Shown one piece after another: positions 22,754-33,339 of a stretch of 64,000 nucleotides of DNA. Each line of letters opens with the position of its first letter. Positions within the stretch are counted from its first letter, which is position 1. Below the pieces are notes generated by a model, which worked only from the letters and a program-made list of their open reading frames with translations, ran no database searches and was not told where the DNA came from. This stretch comes from Geosiphon pyriformis (Eukaryota; Glomeromycota; Glomeromycetes; Archaeosporales; Geosiphonaceae), in the NCBI GenBank assembly GCA_016748015.1, contig JAAOMT010000591.1, forward strand, positions 66,933 to 130,932, in the 5' to 3' direction. The translations under genes and the position numbers were made by a program.

Positions 22754-23380
22754 TTGGTTACCCCAGAAGATGTCCCACCCAATAATCTGGAAACCAACCA
22801 AAAACAATCACTTACCAACAATATATCTTTAGCCACCATTACCAATGACGAATTACTAACAGCAATCTTTCCATTCAAACTTGAAAAAAATACACCAGTC
22901 CCATTATTCAGTGGAGCCATTCTTGACATCAAACCAATTATCACTATGTATACTAATGTCAAAGTTGATGGCCATTCCATTAAACTGATCCTAGATAGTG
23001 GATTAGCTGGCAGCATTATTACAAAGCAACTCATAAACCAATTAGGTTGCCGAGTTGATCGTGCTGTCAGTGCCAGAATTATAACCACCAATGGAGCAAC
23101 CAAAACTCTCATTGGTAAGATTGATAACTTCTTTATAAAAGTTAATGACATCATCGTACCAATCAAAGTATTAGTTATGAAAGCCACTCAATACCAAGCA
23201 CTCATTGGTAATGATTGGTTATCTAAAACCAATGCATCGTTTGATTGGAATATGCAAGAGCTTCAAATCAGCCAGAACAGACAACACACATGTGTACCAG
23301 TCACATGTGACCACTTCATGACCACCAACATGACAGCACCACTCATAGAGTTCAAAGAAGAAAAAAAAAAACTTACCTAA
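22754..23380 (+). pseudogene. Retropepsin-like protease region of element 1
   Basis: Open over 208 codons. The catalytic triplet lies in KLILDSGLAGSII (Asp81 of this frame), followed by an ALIGNDWLSK segment, typical of Ty3/Gypsy aspartic proteases. It would process Gag-Pol. The active-site DSG is intact here, unlike element 0 (NSG) and element 2 (DSR). Directly followed by a Lys-rich stretch with an A-tract at 23560-23582 that may itself be prone to length change. Confidence 0.8.
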
Positions 23381-23389
23381 GAAGCTTAT

Positions 23390-24420
23390 CAAGTGTCCTG
23401 GGCTGGCAAAGAACACAATGAGCTGCCACCAGTATCTTTGTGGGACAACAATAACAGGAAAAGAAAAAAAAAAGAAGAACTTACCTGGAACACTGACCAA
23501 AACTGGGAAACCCACAACAATCAGGACAAATTATCAACAACCTGGAAATGGGAAGAGAATAAAAAAAAAAAAAAAAAAAAAAGAAAAAGAAGAAAATTCC
23601 ATACCAACTTCTATTCACCCTACATATATGTACACAACACCACAATCAAGCTATCATTATCCAAAACTCATATGCATCAATTGTGGCAAGAAATTGTTGT
23701 TAATGGGTGTGTTGTAGTGATAAGGAAAAATATTCAACAGTGACCAAATTCTATTGCCACACATGTGTCATAGAATGCTTTGGATGTCCAAAACAAAAAA
23801 GGAAATAGGACAATGAACTATGCTTGGCTTGTGGAAAAACTTTTCTGGACAAAGGAATGTGGAATGACATTCCTGGGCAAGGAGGAATGTGTGACAAATT
23901 ATGTCAATACATAATTCTCATAAGCAACTGGATAAGAAAAGGAATGCCCATAGATGCCATCTGGAGACAAGCTGTCAAATGTCTGAACAAATGTTCACAC
24001 GACAATAATGAAATCTGGCAAATGGCACTTGCCAAAATCAAAGAAGTGACCCCAAAAGAAATAAAAACAATCAAAGACAACCCACCTGAACTTATAAAAC
24101 TTGACTGAGACCCAGAACCAGTTATAAATCTACTAGATCCAGAACAATTCCATAAACACTACTAGGAATTAGCACCCACTAAAGAGAAACAAAAGCAATA
24201 GTTGGAAGAAATTAATACTTGGCTATGTGACCATTGTTTAATTTTCTGTGACTTCCAATATTGTAATGAGTGTGATCTCATTTACAATCCACCACCACAC
24301 ATGATTTACACAATCCCAGAGGAAAAAGAACTAATCAGCAGCTGTGCATCAGAATTGGAATCAGTTCCCAATTCTGATTCAGACTCTAACAATGATGATG
24401 ACAAAAATAATGATTCCAGT
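23390..24420 (+). pseudogene. Basic and Cys-rich (multi-CxxC) module of element 1 pol
   Basis: Between protease and dUTPase. A Lys-rich segment is followed by CxxC-type clusters: ICINCGKK, a CHTCVIECFGC cluster, LCLACGKTF, MCDKLCQY, and WLCDHCLIFCDFQYCNECDLIY. These would suit several zinc sites. An acidic Ser/Asp/Asn linker precedes dUTPase. The same module is present in elements 0 and 2, so it is a stable part of the family. Function unknown; nucleic-acid binding is a guess. Two stops and a frameshift near 23700 in this copy. Confidence 0.65.
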
Positions 24421-24483
24421 TCCGTTTAAAATGGCAATAACAATGACAATGATTCCAATTCAGATTCAAACTTCAATTCAAAC

Positions 24484-25016
24484 TACAAACAATATATTGT
24501 ACTCCCTGACCTTACTAAGAAGCAGGAACTAAAATGGTTCAGTAATAATAATGAAGGTATTATGCCAGAATGCGCACATAATACCAATACAGAGTTTGAT
24601 CTGAGATATCCAGGGAAAAATCTTATCAACATTTGCATACTTGCATTAATCTGAAAATAGCACTGGAAATTCCAGCAACAACAATGGTTCAACTAGCATC
24701 CAGAAGTAGTTTAGTGAAAAAGGGAATTAACATTAAAAGAGAAATAATTGATACAGGATACATAGGAAATATTATTGCTATGCTACAAAATGATTCAAAA
24801 AAAGCATATACCATAGATCCAAATGAAAAGATAGCACAGGTAATATTCCTATCTCTGGTAAAAATAGCTCAATTAATGTCAATGAGAAACAGGAAGAAAT
24901 TAGGGATTACAGCTAAAGGGATACAGAGATTCGGATCAACGGGTAGAATAAATATATCAATCAATATAGCAGAGGAAGAAATTGTTGACAAAGGAGAAAT
25001 TATCTCAACTCGTTAA
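24484..25016 (+). pseudogene. dUTPase domain of element 1 pol
   Basis: All five motifs of trimeric dUTPases are visible in order: 1, TEFDLRYPG; 2, SRSSLVKKGI; 3, EIIDTGYIGNI, with the catalytic Asp and the Tyr; 4, NEKIAQVIF; 5, GIQRFGSTGR, the Gly-rich phosphate-binding tail. A frameshift near 24620 separates motif 1 from the rest. The enzyme hydrolyses dUTP to dUMP, limiting uracil in newly made cDNA. Open from 24633 to 25016. Close copies are in elements 0 and 2. Confidence 0.85.
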
Positions 25017-25439
25017 GTAATTTTCATTCCATCATATGACCAGTATATGTTAGCTATAAAAAGAAAAGTGAAAAATCAAGCTCAATTGTTTGAAACAGAA
25101 GCCACCATTTGTGAATTAGAAGAGATTAGACTCACCAATCTCTACATTTCAGCCAACAGCTCCAAAAATATTAAAATTTCCATCCACAACACAACTGAAA
25201 ATGTCATTGAAATACCAAAGGGAACCATTATTGGATATTTAACCACTGAAGTTGAGGATCAACCACCAAACCACATTCCAGATTTTTCACAACTGTGTGG
25301 ATATGTAGACATTATATCACAAACCATCTATGGACAAAGTGAATGCTATCTGCTCTAACCAGAACAATTGGAACAGATAACATGGAAAATCTAGACCCAC
25401 TCCAACAGATGCAACTAAAGATGTTACTCAGCAACTTCA

Positions 25440-26763
25440 ATGATATCTTTGCTAACGAAAATGAATTTGGCCATACCAACATCATCTAACATCAGATCAA
25501 AACTGGAGATGCAATGCCAATTAAACAAAGAACATACAGAGTACCACCAAATTATTTGTCAAGAAATCAATCGAATACTTAACAATAGGCTAATTCAGCC
25601 ATCAATGAGTCCATGGTTGTCATCAGTGGTACTAGTCTGGAAGAAGAATGGAAAAATTTGCTTTTGTGTAGATTACTGGAAATTGAATGAAGTAACCAAG
25701 GGAGACAGCTACTCAACTCCAAAGATCCAAGAACTATTCAATGCTTTTGAAGGAAACAAATAGTTCTCGATACTGGATCTAAATAATGGCTACTGGCAAG
25801 TAGCTATGGATCCAGCTGACAAAAAAAAACTGTATTTACAACAAAAGAAGGGAATTTCGAATTTGAAGTCATGCTATTTGGCTTGATGAATGCTTCAGCA
25901 ACATTCCAATGGCTCATGGAAATCATATATACTGGACTACTATAGAAATCAGTAGTTGAATACTTAGAAAACACCAATGTATTCTCAAAAACATTCGATG
26001 ATCATCTGTATTACCTCCAGCAGGTGTTTGAAAGACTAAAAAGAGCCAGATTGAAACTAAATGCAATAAAGTGTTTCTTTGAAAAAACTAAACTCAAGTT
26101 TTTGGAACATGTTGTAAGCAAAGATGGTATCAAAACGGATCCAGATAAGATTGCAATAATAAAGAACTTTCCAGTACCAACAAACTTGCCAGAACTAAGG
26201 ACATTTTTGGGATTTGCAGGCTATTATTGCCACTTTATCAAGGACTTTTTCAAACTAGCTCAGCCACTTCACTATCTACAAACCAAAAATATGAAGTATG
26301 AATAGACTGAAGCTCAACAAAAAGCATTTGACACATTGAGAAGAAAGCTTATTCAAGCTCCAGTGTTAATGTATTCAGACCACAGCAAATCATTCATCAT
26401 CACTATGGATGCATTAGGTCAAGTATTGGGAGCAGTACTATCACAAAAAAGACCAGATGGAAGAAAACATCCAGTAGTTTATGCCAGTAGAAGCTTAAGT
26501 CCAGCTAAAAAAAACTATGGAACTTCAGCATTGGAACACTTAGCTATTTATTGGGCAGTCATGAAATGGAGAAAATACTTGAGCCAAAAATTTGAAATAT
26601 ACACAGATCACAAGGGACTGATTTCAATTCAGAAACAAAAATTTGCAGATGATTGCCATGCCAAATAGAAAATAGAACTTTCATCATTTAACTATACAGT
26701 ATATTATAAAAAGAGAAAAGATAATAGAAATGCTGATGGATTGTCACAAATGAGACAAATCTA
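25440..26763 (+). pseudogene. Reverse transcriptase and RNase H of element 1
   Basis: RT fingers and palm: SPWLSSVVLVWKKNGKI, CVDYWKLNEVT, ILDLNNGYWQVAMD, then LFGLMNASATFQ. The catalytic box reads YLENTNV where element 2 has YLDDTNV, so both Asp residues are lost. LKFLEHVVSKDGI and LRTFLGFAGYY mark the connection. RNase H follows (IITMDALGQVLGAVLSQ, ALEHLAIYWAV, IYTDHKGL). A run of A near 25823 breaks the frame, and stops lie at W/Q codons. Confidence 0.85.
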
Positions 26764-26794
26764 AAAACATTCCAACCCAAAAATATAACAAAAG

Positions 26795-28036
26795 ATGAAT
26801 ATACAAAAATACCAACAACTACAACATTATATAAAGACTCAATTGTTCAAGAAAAAATTATTTCAAAAAGAACAAAAAGACATAAAACAACAATCAAAAT
26901 ATTTTATCAACCATCAAAATATACTTTACCAGAAAAACAAGAGAAATCCAGATCAACCAACCAGAGTAATCACAGAACCAGAAAAAGAGACAATATTATT
27001 CAATATGCATTCAGACCCAACAGCAGGGCATTTTCACAAAGAAGCAACCATAGAAAGAACTAGAAAAAGATACTATTGACCATCAATATATTCAGATATT
27101 ATCTAATATGTGCAAAATTATGATATTTGTTAGAGAAAAGGAAAAGCAAGACCAAGTGAACCATTAAAACCAATCAAAGTGGGACAATCATTTGATCACA
27201 TTGGAATTGATTTAGTCAGACCATTAACAATCACCAGTAGAGGCAACAAATATATTGCAGTAGTCATAGACTATCTCACCAAATGGCCAGAAGCAAAAGC
27301 CATTCAAAGAGTAGATGCAGAATCCATTGCCGAATTTGTTCATCAAGATTTGATTTGTCGACATGGATGTCCAAAAGAACTATTATCAGATCAAGGAACT
27401 TACTTTGTAAACAGAACACTGGCAGAATTAAGTCAAAGATTTGGAATTAAAAGACCATTATTATCACCATATCATTCACAAACCAATGGACTAGTTAAAA
27501 GATTCAATAGAACATTGTGTAAAGCAATTGCCAAAATCAGTCAAGAAAACCAAGACAAATAGGATTTGTTTATACCATCAGTATTATTTGCTTATCAGAC
27601 AATGAAGCAAGATATCACACAAACAACACCATTTGAACTAGTATATGATAGAACAGCAACATTACCAGTTGAGATAGAGGTCAATACATATTTAACTGAA
27701 CCAATAATAGAAGATAATTTTCAAGAAACATTGTTGAGAAGAACATATGACTTAATGGAAACACTAGAAAACAGACAACAAAAAGCAGCTGACAATATAC
27801 AAAAGTTACAAGAAAAACAAAAAGAGAGACACAATAACCAACTATCAGACAAACCAGTTGAATTCAAGATTGGAAACAAAGTACTTTTACATCATACTAA
27901 AGTAGAAAAACAATGGAGTGGAAAATTTGACCCCAAATGGGATGGACCATTTTACATTGAAAAAATTCTTAGAAATGGAGCTTACAAATTAAGATGGGAC
28001 AACAAAATCTTAGCCAAAGCAGCACATGGTGATTGA
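26795..28036 (+). pseudogene. Integrase of element 1
   Basis: HHCC zinc finger (HSDPTAGHFHK plus a decayed CxxC), then the catalytic core: Asp in VVIDYLTKWPEAKA and Asp in LLSDQGTYF. The position of the catalytic Glu reads GLVKRFN, a Glu-to-Lys change shared with element 0. C-terminal KWDGPFYIEKIL and NGAYKLRW typical of the family. Stops at 27076 (TGG to TGA) and 27560 (TGG to TAG). No chromodomain seen. Confidence 0.85.
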
Positions 28037-28230
28037 CTGAAACAATATCACCAGATAGCATCATCATCTACTAATAACATTCCACAACTAGGAGTACAAA
28101 GAATACTAGTTCAACCAGATGAGATTCCATGAGATTTGGAACCAATTATAGTTATTGAACCAAACACGTAAAATCAAACAACCAGAGAGTATATAAAGAC
28201 ACAGTATACACAACAAAAGCAATCAAGAAA

Positions 28231-28866
28231 ATGGAAATACCAAATTATTTTCACACTATAGCTCAACAACTATTCTAGGCCTTAAGTCAACAACAGTTAG
28301 ACATGAAAATTATCATTAACAACCAAACAATTTGCTATCAAAACACTAAAAAAAAGACAAAAAACACACCATATTAATAGGTACCAAAGAATGATAAAAA
28401 CTGGTCAGATAACATAATAGAAAAAGTAAAGAACACGTTTAGGAAAATATCTATTATAGCACCAACAGAAGAACTTACAAAAAAAAATTGGAAGCAATGG
28501 ACAGAACAACTTCCAATATCATACTGTTACTACCAGTTAGGTCAGAAGTTGAATATTCAGGAGTTGTATATTGACAAATCTAAGAGAATATTCAACCAAG
28601 ACATAATACAACAAATTGAAAAATTTATCAGAAAGAAAACAAATTTAACACTACATGTTAGAACAATGTACCGACTACACAACATATTTTGAAACTATCC
28701 AGAAATACTGTTACACTCTGACATAAAAACCATAACCATTAACCAATGAGGAAGAATGAACAATATACAAGTGGAAGATATAAGAAACAGAGTCAAACAA
28801 ACAATACTTGAAAAAGAAATATTAGAATTAATTCAAAATGAAGATTTTGATGAAGCTCAATATTAA
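28231..28866 (+). pseudogene. ORF3 of element 1, unknown accessory protein
   Basis: Separate ATG-started frame after integrase, ending in EAQY directly before the polypurine tract. Layout: amphipathic N-terminal helix (HTIAQQLF, then QALSQQQLDM), short beta segment (KIIINNQTICY), Lys-rich stretch, Trp-containing middle (NWKQWTEQLP), helical C-terminal part. No signal peptide or transmembrane segment, so not envelope-like. Several stops. Homologous to the ORFs at 31237-31873 and 47790-48428 and similar in layout to 50280-50846 of family B. Confidence 0.7.
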
Positions 28867-28880
28867 AAAAGAGGAGATAA

Positions 28881-29684
28881 TATTACTCATAGAAAAAGAA
28901 AACAGATATAAGAAAATAGTAGACCAATAGAAGAGTAGTAGTTAGCACATGAGCACATTGCTCAGCAATGTGGAGTGATGTCAAGAAAATACAGCACATT
29001 GCTCAGCAATGTGAGTATTGCTTAAGAAATTATAATACATCACTTGGAAATGTGAGCAATTTCATAGAACCCAAATTATGTATATATAGTGGTAGCATTA
29101 GAAGTAGAAAGGACAGACCTTTCAGTTTAGATTTAATCTAAGCAATCTTCCATTCACAAATATCAATAAATAATTATTCACCATCTCAATTCACTCTCTA
29201 CTATCAACATGAAGTGTTGATAGTAAGTGATACTTAACCACACAAGAACAATAGCTCTTGATCACAGCTATTAATAGAATACTAACTTGCAATTGTTTTT
29301 GTTTATTTCTTTAATTTTTTTCTTTTATTTCTTTTGTTTTGTCATTTCATTGGTTTTACTAAACTTATTAAAAATTAAGTGCTGAGTTATTGACATCAAG
29401 AATAGCCTGGTAAAAGACCCCAAAGAAAGAGTATAGAAATTGAGAATTTAAAGATAGCTTACTAGAAGGGCATCTCTGCTAAGATTACTGGCCATCATGC
29501 TGAGAAAAAAATTCGACAGAATTGTGATTCTGGGAGGCTATGAGAAAAACAACACTTGAATCTCTGTCTATTATACAAAAGACACCACAACAAAAATCTT
29601 CAGATATCGACACCAGAATACTAACCCAGCACCAAGTTACAGATTTGTTATTTGACTTGAAACCCCAAATAATCATCTGTAACA
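28881..29684 (+). repeat. 3' LTR of element 1
   Basis: Preceded by the purine tract AAAAAAGAGGAGATAA. Starts TATTACTCATAG (G-to-A in the TG terminus) and ends CATCTGTAACA. Two copies of the CACATTGC palindrome unit at 28945-29020. Confidence 0.9.
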
Positions 29685-29688
29685 ACGT

Positions 29689-29974
29689 CATAGAGACTGG
29701 TAAAAGACCTGTGAAACAAGGGTAGAATATTCATAGATTTGAGAATAGCTTACCAGAAGAATTACTGGCCACCATGCTAAGAAAAAAATTTGATGAAACT
29801 GCAATTTCAAAAAGCTATAAATAAAACAATCAATTAAATCTTTGTCTATTATACAAAAGACTCAACCAAAACCTTCAGACCAACAATACCTTTAGATCAA
29901 TACTTTGACATCAATTAAGCATCAAATTACAGATTTGTTATTTGATTTGAGACCCCAAATAATCATCTGTAATA
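29689..29974 (+). repeat. 5' LTR of element 0, second part
   Basis: Continues the LTR broken at 19628; ends CATCTGTAATA and is followed by PBS TTTGGTGCTCTCTGTAAG. Matches 48905-49196 almost throughout. Confidence 0.85.
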
Positions 29975-29975
29975 T

Positions 29976-30020
29976 TTGGTGCTCTCTGTAAGATATAATC
30001 CTACAGAAAACCAGCACCAA
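29976..30020 (+). promoter_or_regulatory. Primer-binding site within a fold-back, element 0
   Basis: TTGGTGCTCTCTGTAAG pairs with CTACAGAAAACCAGCACCAA; the same two-part stem as in element 1, with CTGTA/TACAG fully paired here. Confidence 0.6.
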
Positions 30021-30039
30021 CTACAATCATTCCAAAAGT

Positions 30040-30362
30040 GGCAGAAACAGAAATAATAGGGACAAACCATTTAAGATTTGCCAAATCCTTATTCTAACAG
30101 TACAGCCAACAATTAGGACTAAGCAACAATTATTATTCAGCAGAATTAGCCTTCAATTTTTACATCAATAAAAGAATCAAAGATTTTTTAGGAATACCAG
30201 TTGACATTAAATCAGCAAGGGAGAATTTCTACACAAAAGTAATCCAACACACCAGCATATCACAAAATCATAGTTTCATACCAATCATCAGGGAAATTAA
30301 TCAAACCATTAAAAGATACACTCAACAACAATTTCTTATTACCTATATAGACAAAAACATGG
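30040..30362 (+). pseudogene. gag leader module of element 0, 5' part
   Basis: Translates as a leader module like that of element 1 (KRIKDFLGIPVDIKSAR, then HTSISQNHSFIPIIREI). Cut at 30362 by element 2 and resumed at 40461. Confidence 0.65.
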
Positions 30363-31222
30363 TGTTACAAATAATTATTTGGGGTCTCAAATCAAATAAC
30401 AAATCTGTAACTTGGTGCTCAATATCTTGATAATGCTGGTAATACTGGTATGTTGGTTGTATCTGAAAGTTTTAGAATTGAGTTCTTTGTATAATAGACA
30501 GAGATTCGATAATAATGTAGTTGGTAAGTTGTTTTCCCAATTTCTGTTTTCAGTGTGGTGGCTGGTTTAATCTGGCAGTCGTGCCCTTCTGGTAAGCTAT
30601 CTGTTAATATATATATTCTTACCCTTATCTCTGGGTTTTTTACCAGGCTATTTGTGACATCAATAATTCAGTGCTTTAATTCTCAATCAATTAGTACACA
30701 ACAATAAAATCAAAACAAAAAAGAAAATAAAAATAAAGAAAAAGACAAAAAAATAAGTGAAAGTAATTGCAAGTTAGTATCCCGTCAATAGCCATGATTA
30801 AGAGCTATTGTTTCAGTGTTTTTTTAAGTATCAATTGCTATCAACATAAAGTGTTAATAGTGGAGAGTGGATGGAGATAGTGAATAATTATTTATTTAAT
30901 ATTTGTGAATGGAAAGTTGCTTAGATCAAATCTAAACTGAGAGGTCTCTAACTAAATAATTCTGTTTTTTCTACTTCTAACACTACTGCTATATATACAT
31001 AATTAAGATTCCTCAATTCCTTAATTTTTTACACCAGGAATCCTGAAATTCCTTGAATCCTGCAATTCTTTTGAGAGAAATCCTGGAATTCTGGAATCCT
31101 GCAATTTTTTGTATAAGAATCCTGCAATTTCTTTAAGAGAAATCCTGGAATTTCATATTTACTGTGCCTACTTCTGATTGGCTAATTTATGCTAGTATTC
31201 TTCCTATATTTTATGAGTAACA
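30363..31222 (-). repeat. 3' LTR of element 2
   Basis: TGTTACAAATAATTATTTGGGG ... TTTTATGAGTAACA on the plus strand; adjoining TTATTCCCTCTTTTTT is the complement of the polypurine tract. U3 (31025-31165) has GGAATTCC-type units. Confidence 0.9.
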
Positions 31223-31236
31223 TTATTCCCTCTTTT

Positions 31237-31873
31237 TTAATATTGAGCTCTGTTGAGATTTTCCAAATCTCCTAGCTCTAATTCTCTATTTTTGAGTAGT
31301 TTTTGAATCTCTTTTTTGAGAATTATTTGTGTTATTTTGTTTTGTAATTCTTCAAATTGGGCATTGGTTAATTTTCTTATTTGGTTAACAGTAACAGTGT
31401 CTATTTTAGTGTTGAGCAAGATTTCTGGCTGATCTTGAAATCCAGTATGTAGCCAATAAATGGCTTTTGCTTGTGTGGTTAAATTGTTTTCCCCACAAAT
31501 TGTTTAGTTGTTGTAGTATTGTTGTGTCAAATAATCGTTTTATCTTATCTGTGTATAGATTTTGAATGTTCATGTGTTGTCCCAAGTAAAAGTAACAAAA
31601 GTTTCTTGGAAATTGTTGTATCCACCAATTCCATGTTTCTATATTCAACTCTTGATATTGGGTGACTTTGGGTTGTGTTTCTATCACCAGTTTCACTTTT
31701 GCCATTATTTTGTCAATAGTGTTTTCTGTTTTCCTCTGTACTTTATCCCATGGCCTTTTTTTAGTGTTTGTGTATTTGATAGTTTGTTGATTGATTGTAA
31801 TTTCCATTTTTTGTTGTTGAATCAATTGAAAGAGTTGTTGTGCTAGTAAGTGAATATTGTTAATAATTTCCAT
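31237..31873 (-). pseudogene. ORF3 of element 2
   Basis: Best preserved copy of the accessory ORF. N-terminal HLLAQQLFQLIQQQKM, beta segment EITINQQTIKYTN, basic KKRPWDKVQRK, central TWNWWIQQFPRNF, C-terminal ITQIILKKEIQKLL and NRAQY at the end. Two overlapping frames (31406-31903 and 31237-31419) show a single frameshift near 31410. An upstream in-frame ATG at 31903 exists, but the 31873 start aligns with the other copies. Confidence 0.72.
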
Positions 31874-32049
31874 TTTTCTGAAGTCTTCCATCATGTCTAC
31901 CATGTCTTTATATACTCTTTTTATTGTTCAATTTTATGTGTTTGGTCTGATGATAATAATTGGTTTCAGATCTTGTGGAATCTTATCTGGTTGTACTAGT
32001 ATTCTCTGTACTCCTAATTGTGGAATATTATTGGTAGATGATAATACTA

Positions 32050-33310
32050 TATGGTGATATGGTTTCAATTAATCACTATGTGCTGTTTTGGCTAAGATTT
32101 TGTTGTCCCATCTTAATTTATAAGCTCTATTTCCAAGAATTTCTTCTATGTGAAATGGTCTGTCCCATTTGGGATCAAATTTTCCACTCTATTGTTTTTC
32201 CACTTTAATATGATATAAAAGTACTTTGTCTTCAATCTTGAATTTAACTGGTTTATCTGATAATTGGTTATCATGTCTTTCTTTTTGTTTTTCTTGTAAC
32301 TTTTGTATGTTGTCAACTGCTTTTTGTCATCTGTTTTCTAGTGTTTCCATTAAGTCATATGTTTTTCTCAACAATGTTCTTTGAAAATTTTCTTCTGTTA
32401 TTGGTTTTGTTAGATATGTTTTGACTTTTATCTCAACTGGTAATGTTGCTGTTTTATCATATACTAATTCAAATGGTGTTGCTTGTATAGTGTCTTGTTT
32501 TATTGTTCAATATGCAAATAGTACTGATAATATGATTAAATCTCATTTGTCCTGGTTTTTTTAGCTGATTTTGGCTATTGCCTTACACAGTGTTTTGTTG
32601 AACTTTTCAACTAACCCATTTGTTTGTGGATAGTATGGTGATGATAGTGGTTTTTTTATTCTAAATCTTTGGCTTAATTCTGCTAATGTTCTATTCACAA
32701 AGTGAGTTTTTTGATCAGATAATAATTTTTTTGGACATCCATGTCAACAGATCAGATTTTGATTAACGAATTTGGCAATGAATTCTGCATCTGCTCTTTG
32801 AATGGCTTTTGCTTCCAGCCATTTAGTAAGATAGTCTATGGCTACTGCAATATATCTGTTGTTTCTGCTGGTGATTGTTAATGGTCCAACTAAGTCAATT
32901 CCAATGTGATTGAATAATTGTCTCACTTTGATTGGTCTCAATGGTTTACTGGGTTTTGTTTCTCTTCTTTTCTAACAAACATCACAATTTTGAACATATT
33001 GGATGATGTCTGGATATATTGATGACCAATAGTATTTTTTTCTGGTTCTTTCCATGGTTGCTTTTTTATGAAAATGTTCTTCTGTTAGATCTGAGTGTAT
33101 GTTGAATAATATTGTCTCTTTCTCTGGTTCTGTGATTACTCTGGTTGGTTGATCTGAATTTCTTCTGTTCTTTTGGTAAAGTATATTTTGATAGTTGATA
33201 AAATATTTTGATTGTTGTTTTATGTTTCTTTGTTCTTGTTGAGATAATTTCTCCTTGAACAATTGGGTATTTATATAATGTTGTAGTTGTTGGTATTTTT
33301 GTATATTCAT
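32050..33310 (-). pseudogene. Integrase of element 2
   Basis: HHCC finger (HSDLTEEHFHK ... NCDVC), catalytic Asp in VAIDYLTKW, Asp in LLSDQKTHF, Glu in NGLVEKFNKTL, all three present. Tail with PKWDRPFHIEEIL and GNRAYKLRW-like segments. Interrupted by stops at former Trp and Gln codons. Confidence 0.85.
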
Positions 33311-33339
33311 CTTTTGTTATATTTTTGGGTTAAAATGTT

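Larger units (their letters stand above)
19629..29684 (+). mobile_element. Family A Ty3/Gypsy element 1, complete but inactive
   Basis: LTRs at 19629-20512 and 28881-29684 flank a full internal region: PBS, gag, protease, Cys-rich module, dUTPase, RT, RNase H, integrase, ORF3, polypurine tract. Flanks ATGT (19625-19628) and ACGT (29685-29688) are a 4-bp target duplication with one C-to-T change. Many stops and at least two frameshifts make it non-coding today. Confidence 0.9.

Noticed and set aside
28231-28866. Envelope gene in the retrotransposon
   Set aside because: ORF3 has the right position but lacks a signal peptide, hydrophobic membrane segment and glycosylation-rich ectodomain.
30359-30362. 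Target duplication for element 2
   Set aside because: ATGG on the left and ACAA on the right differ at three of four positions; too decayed to claim.
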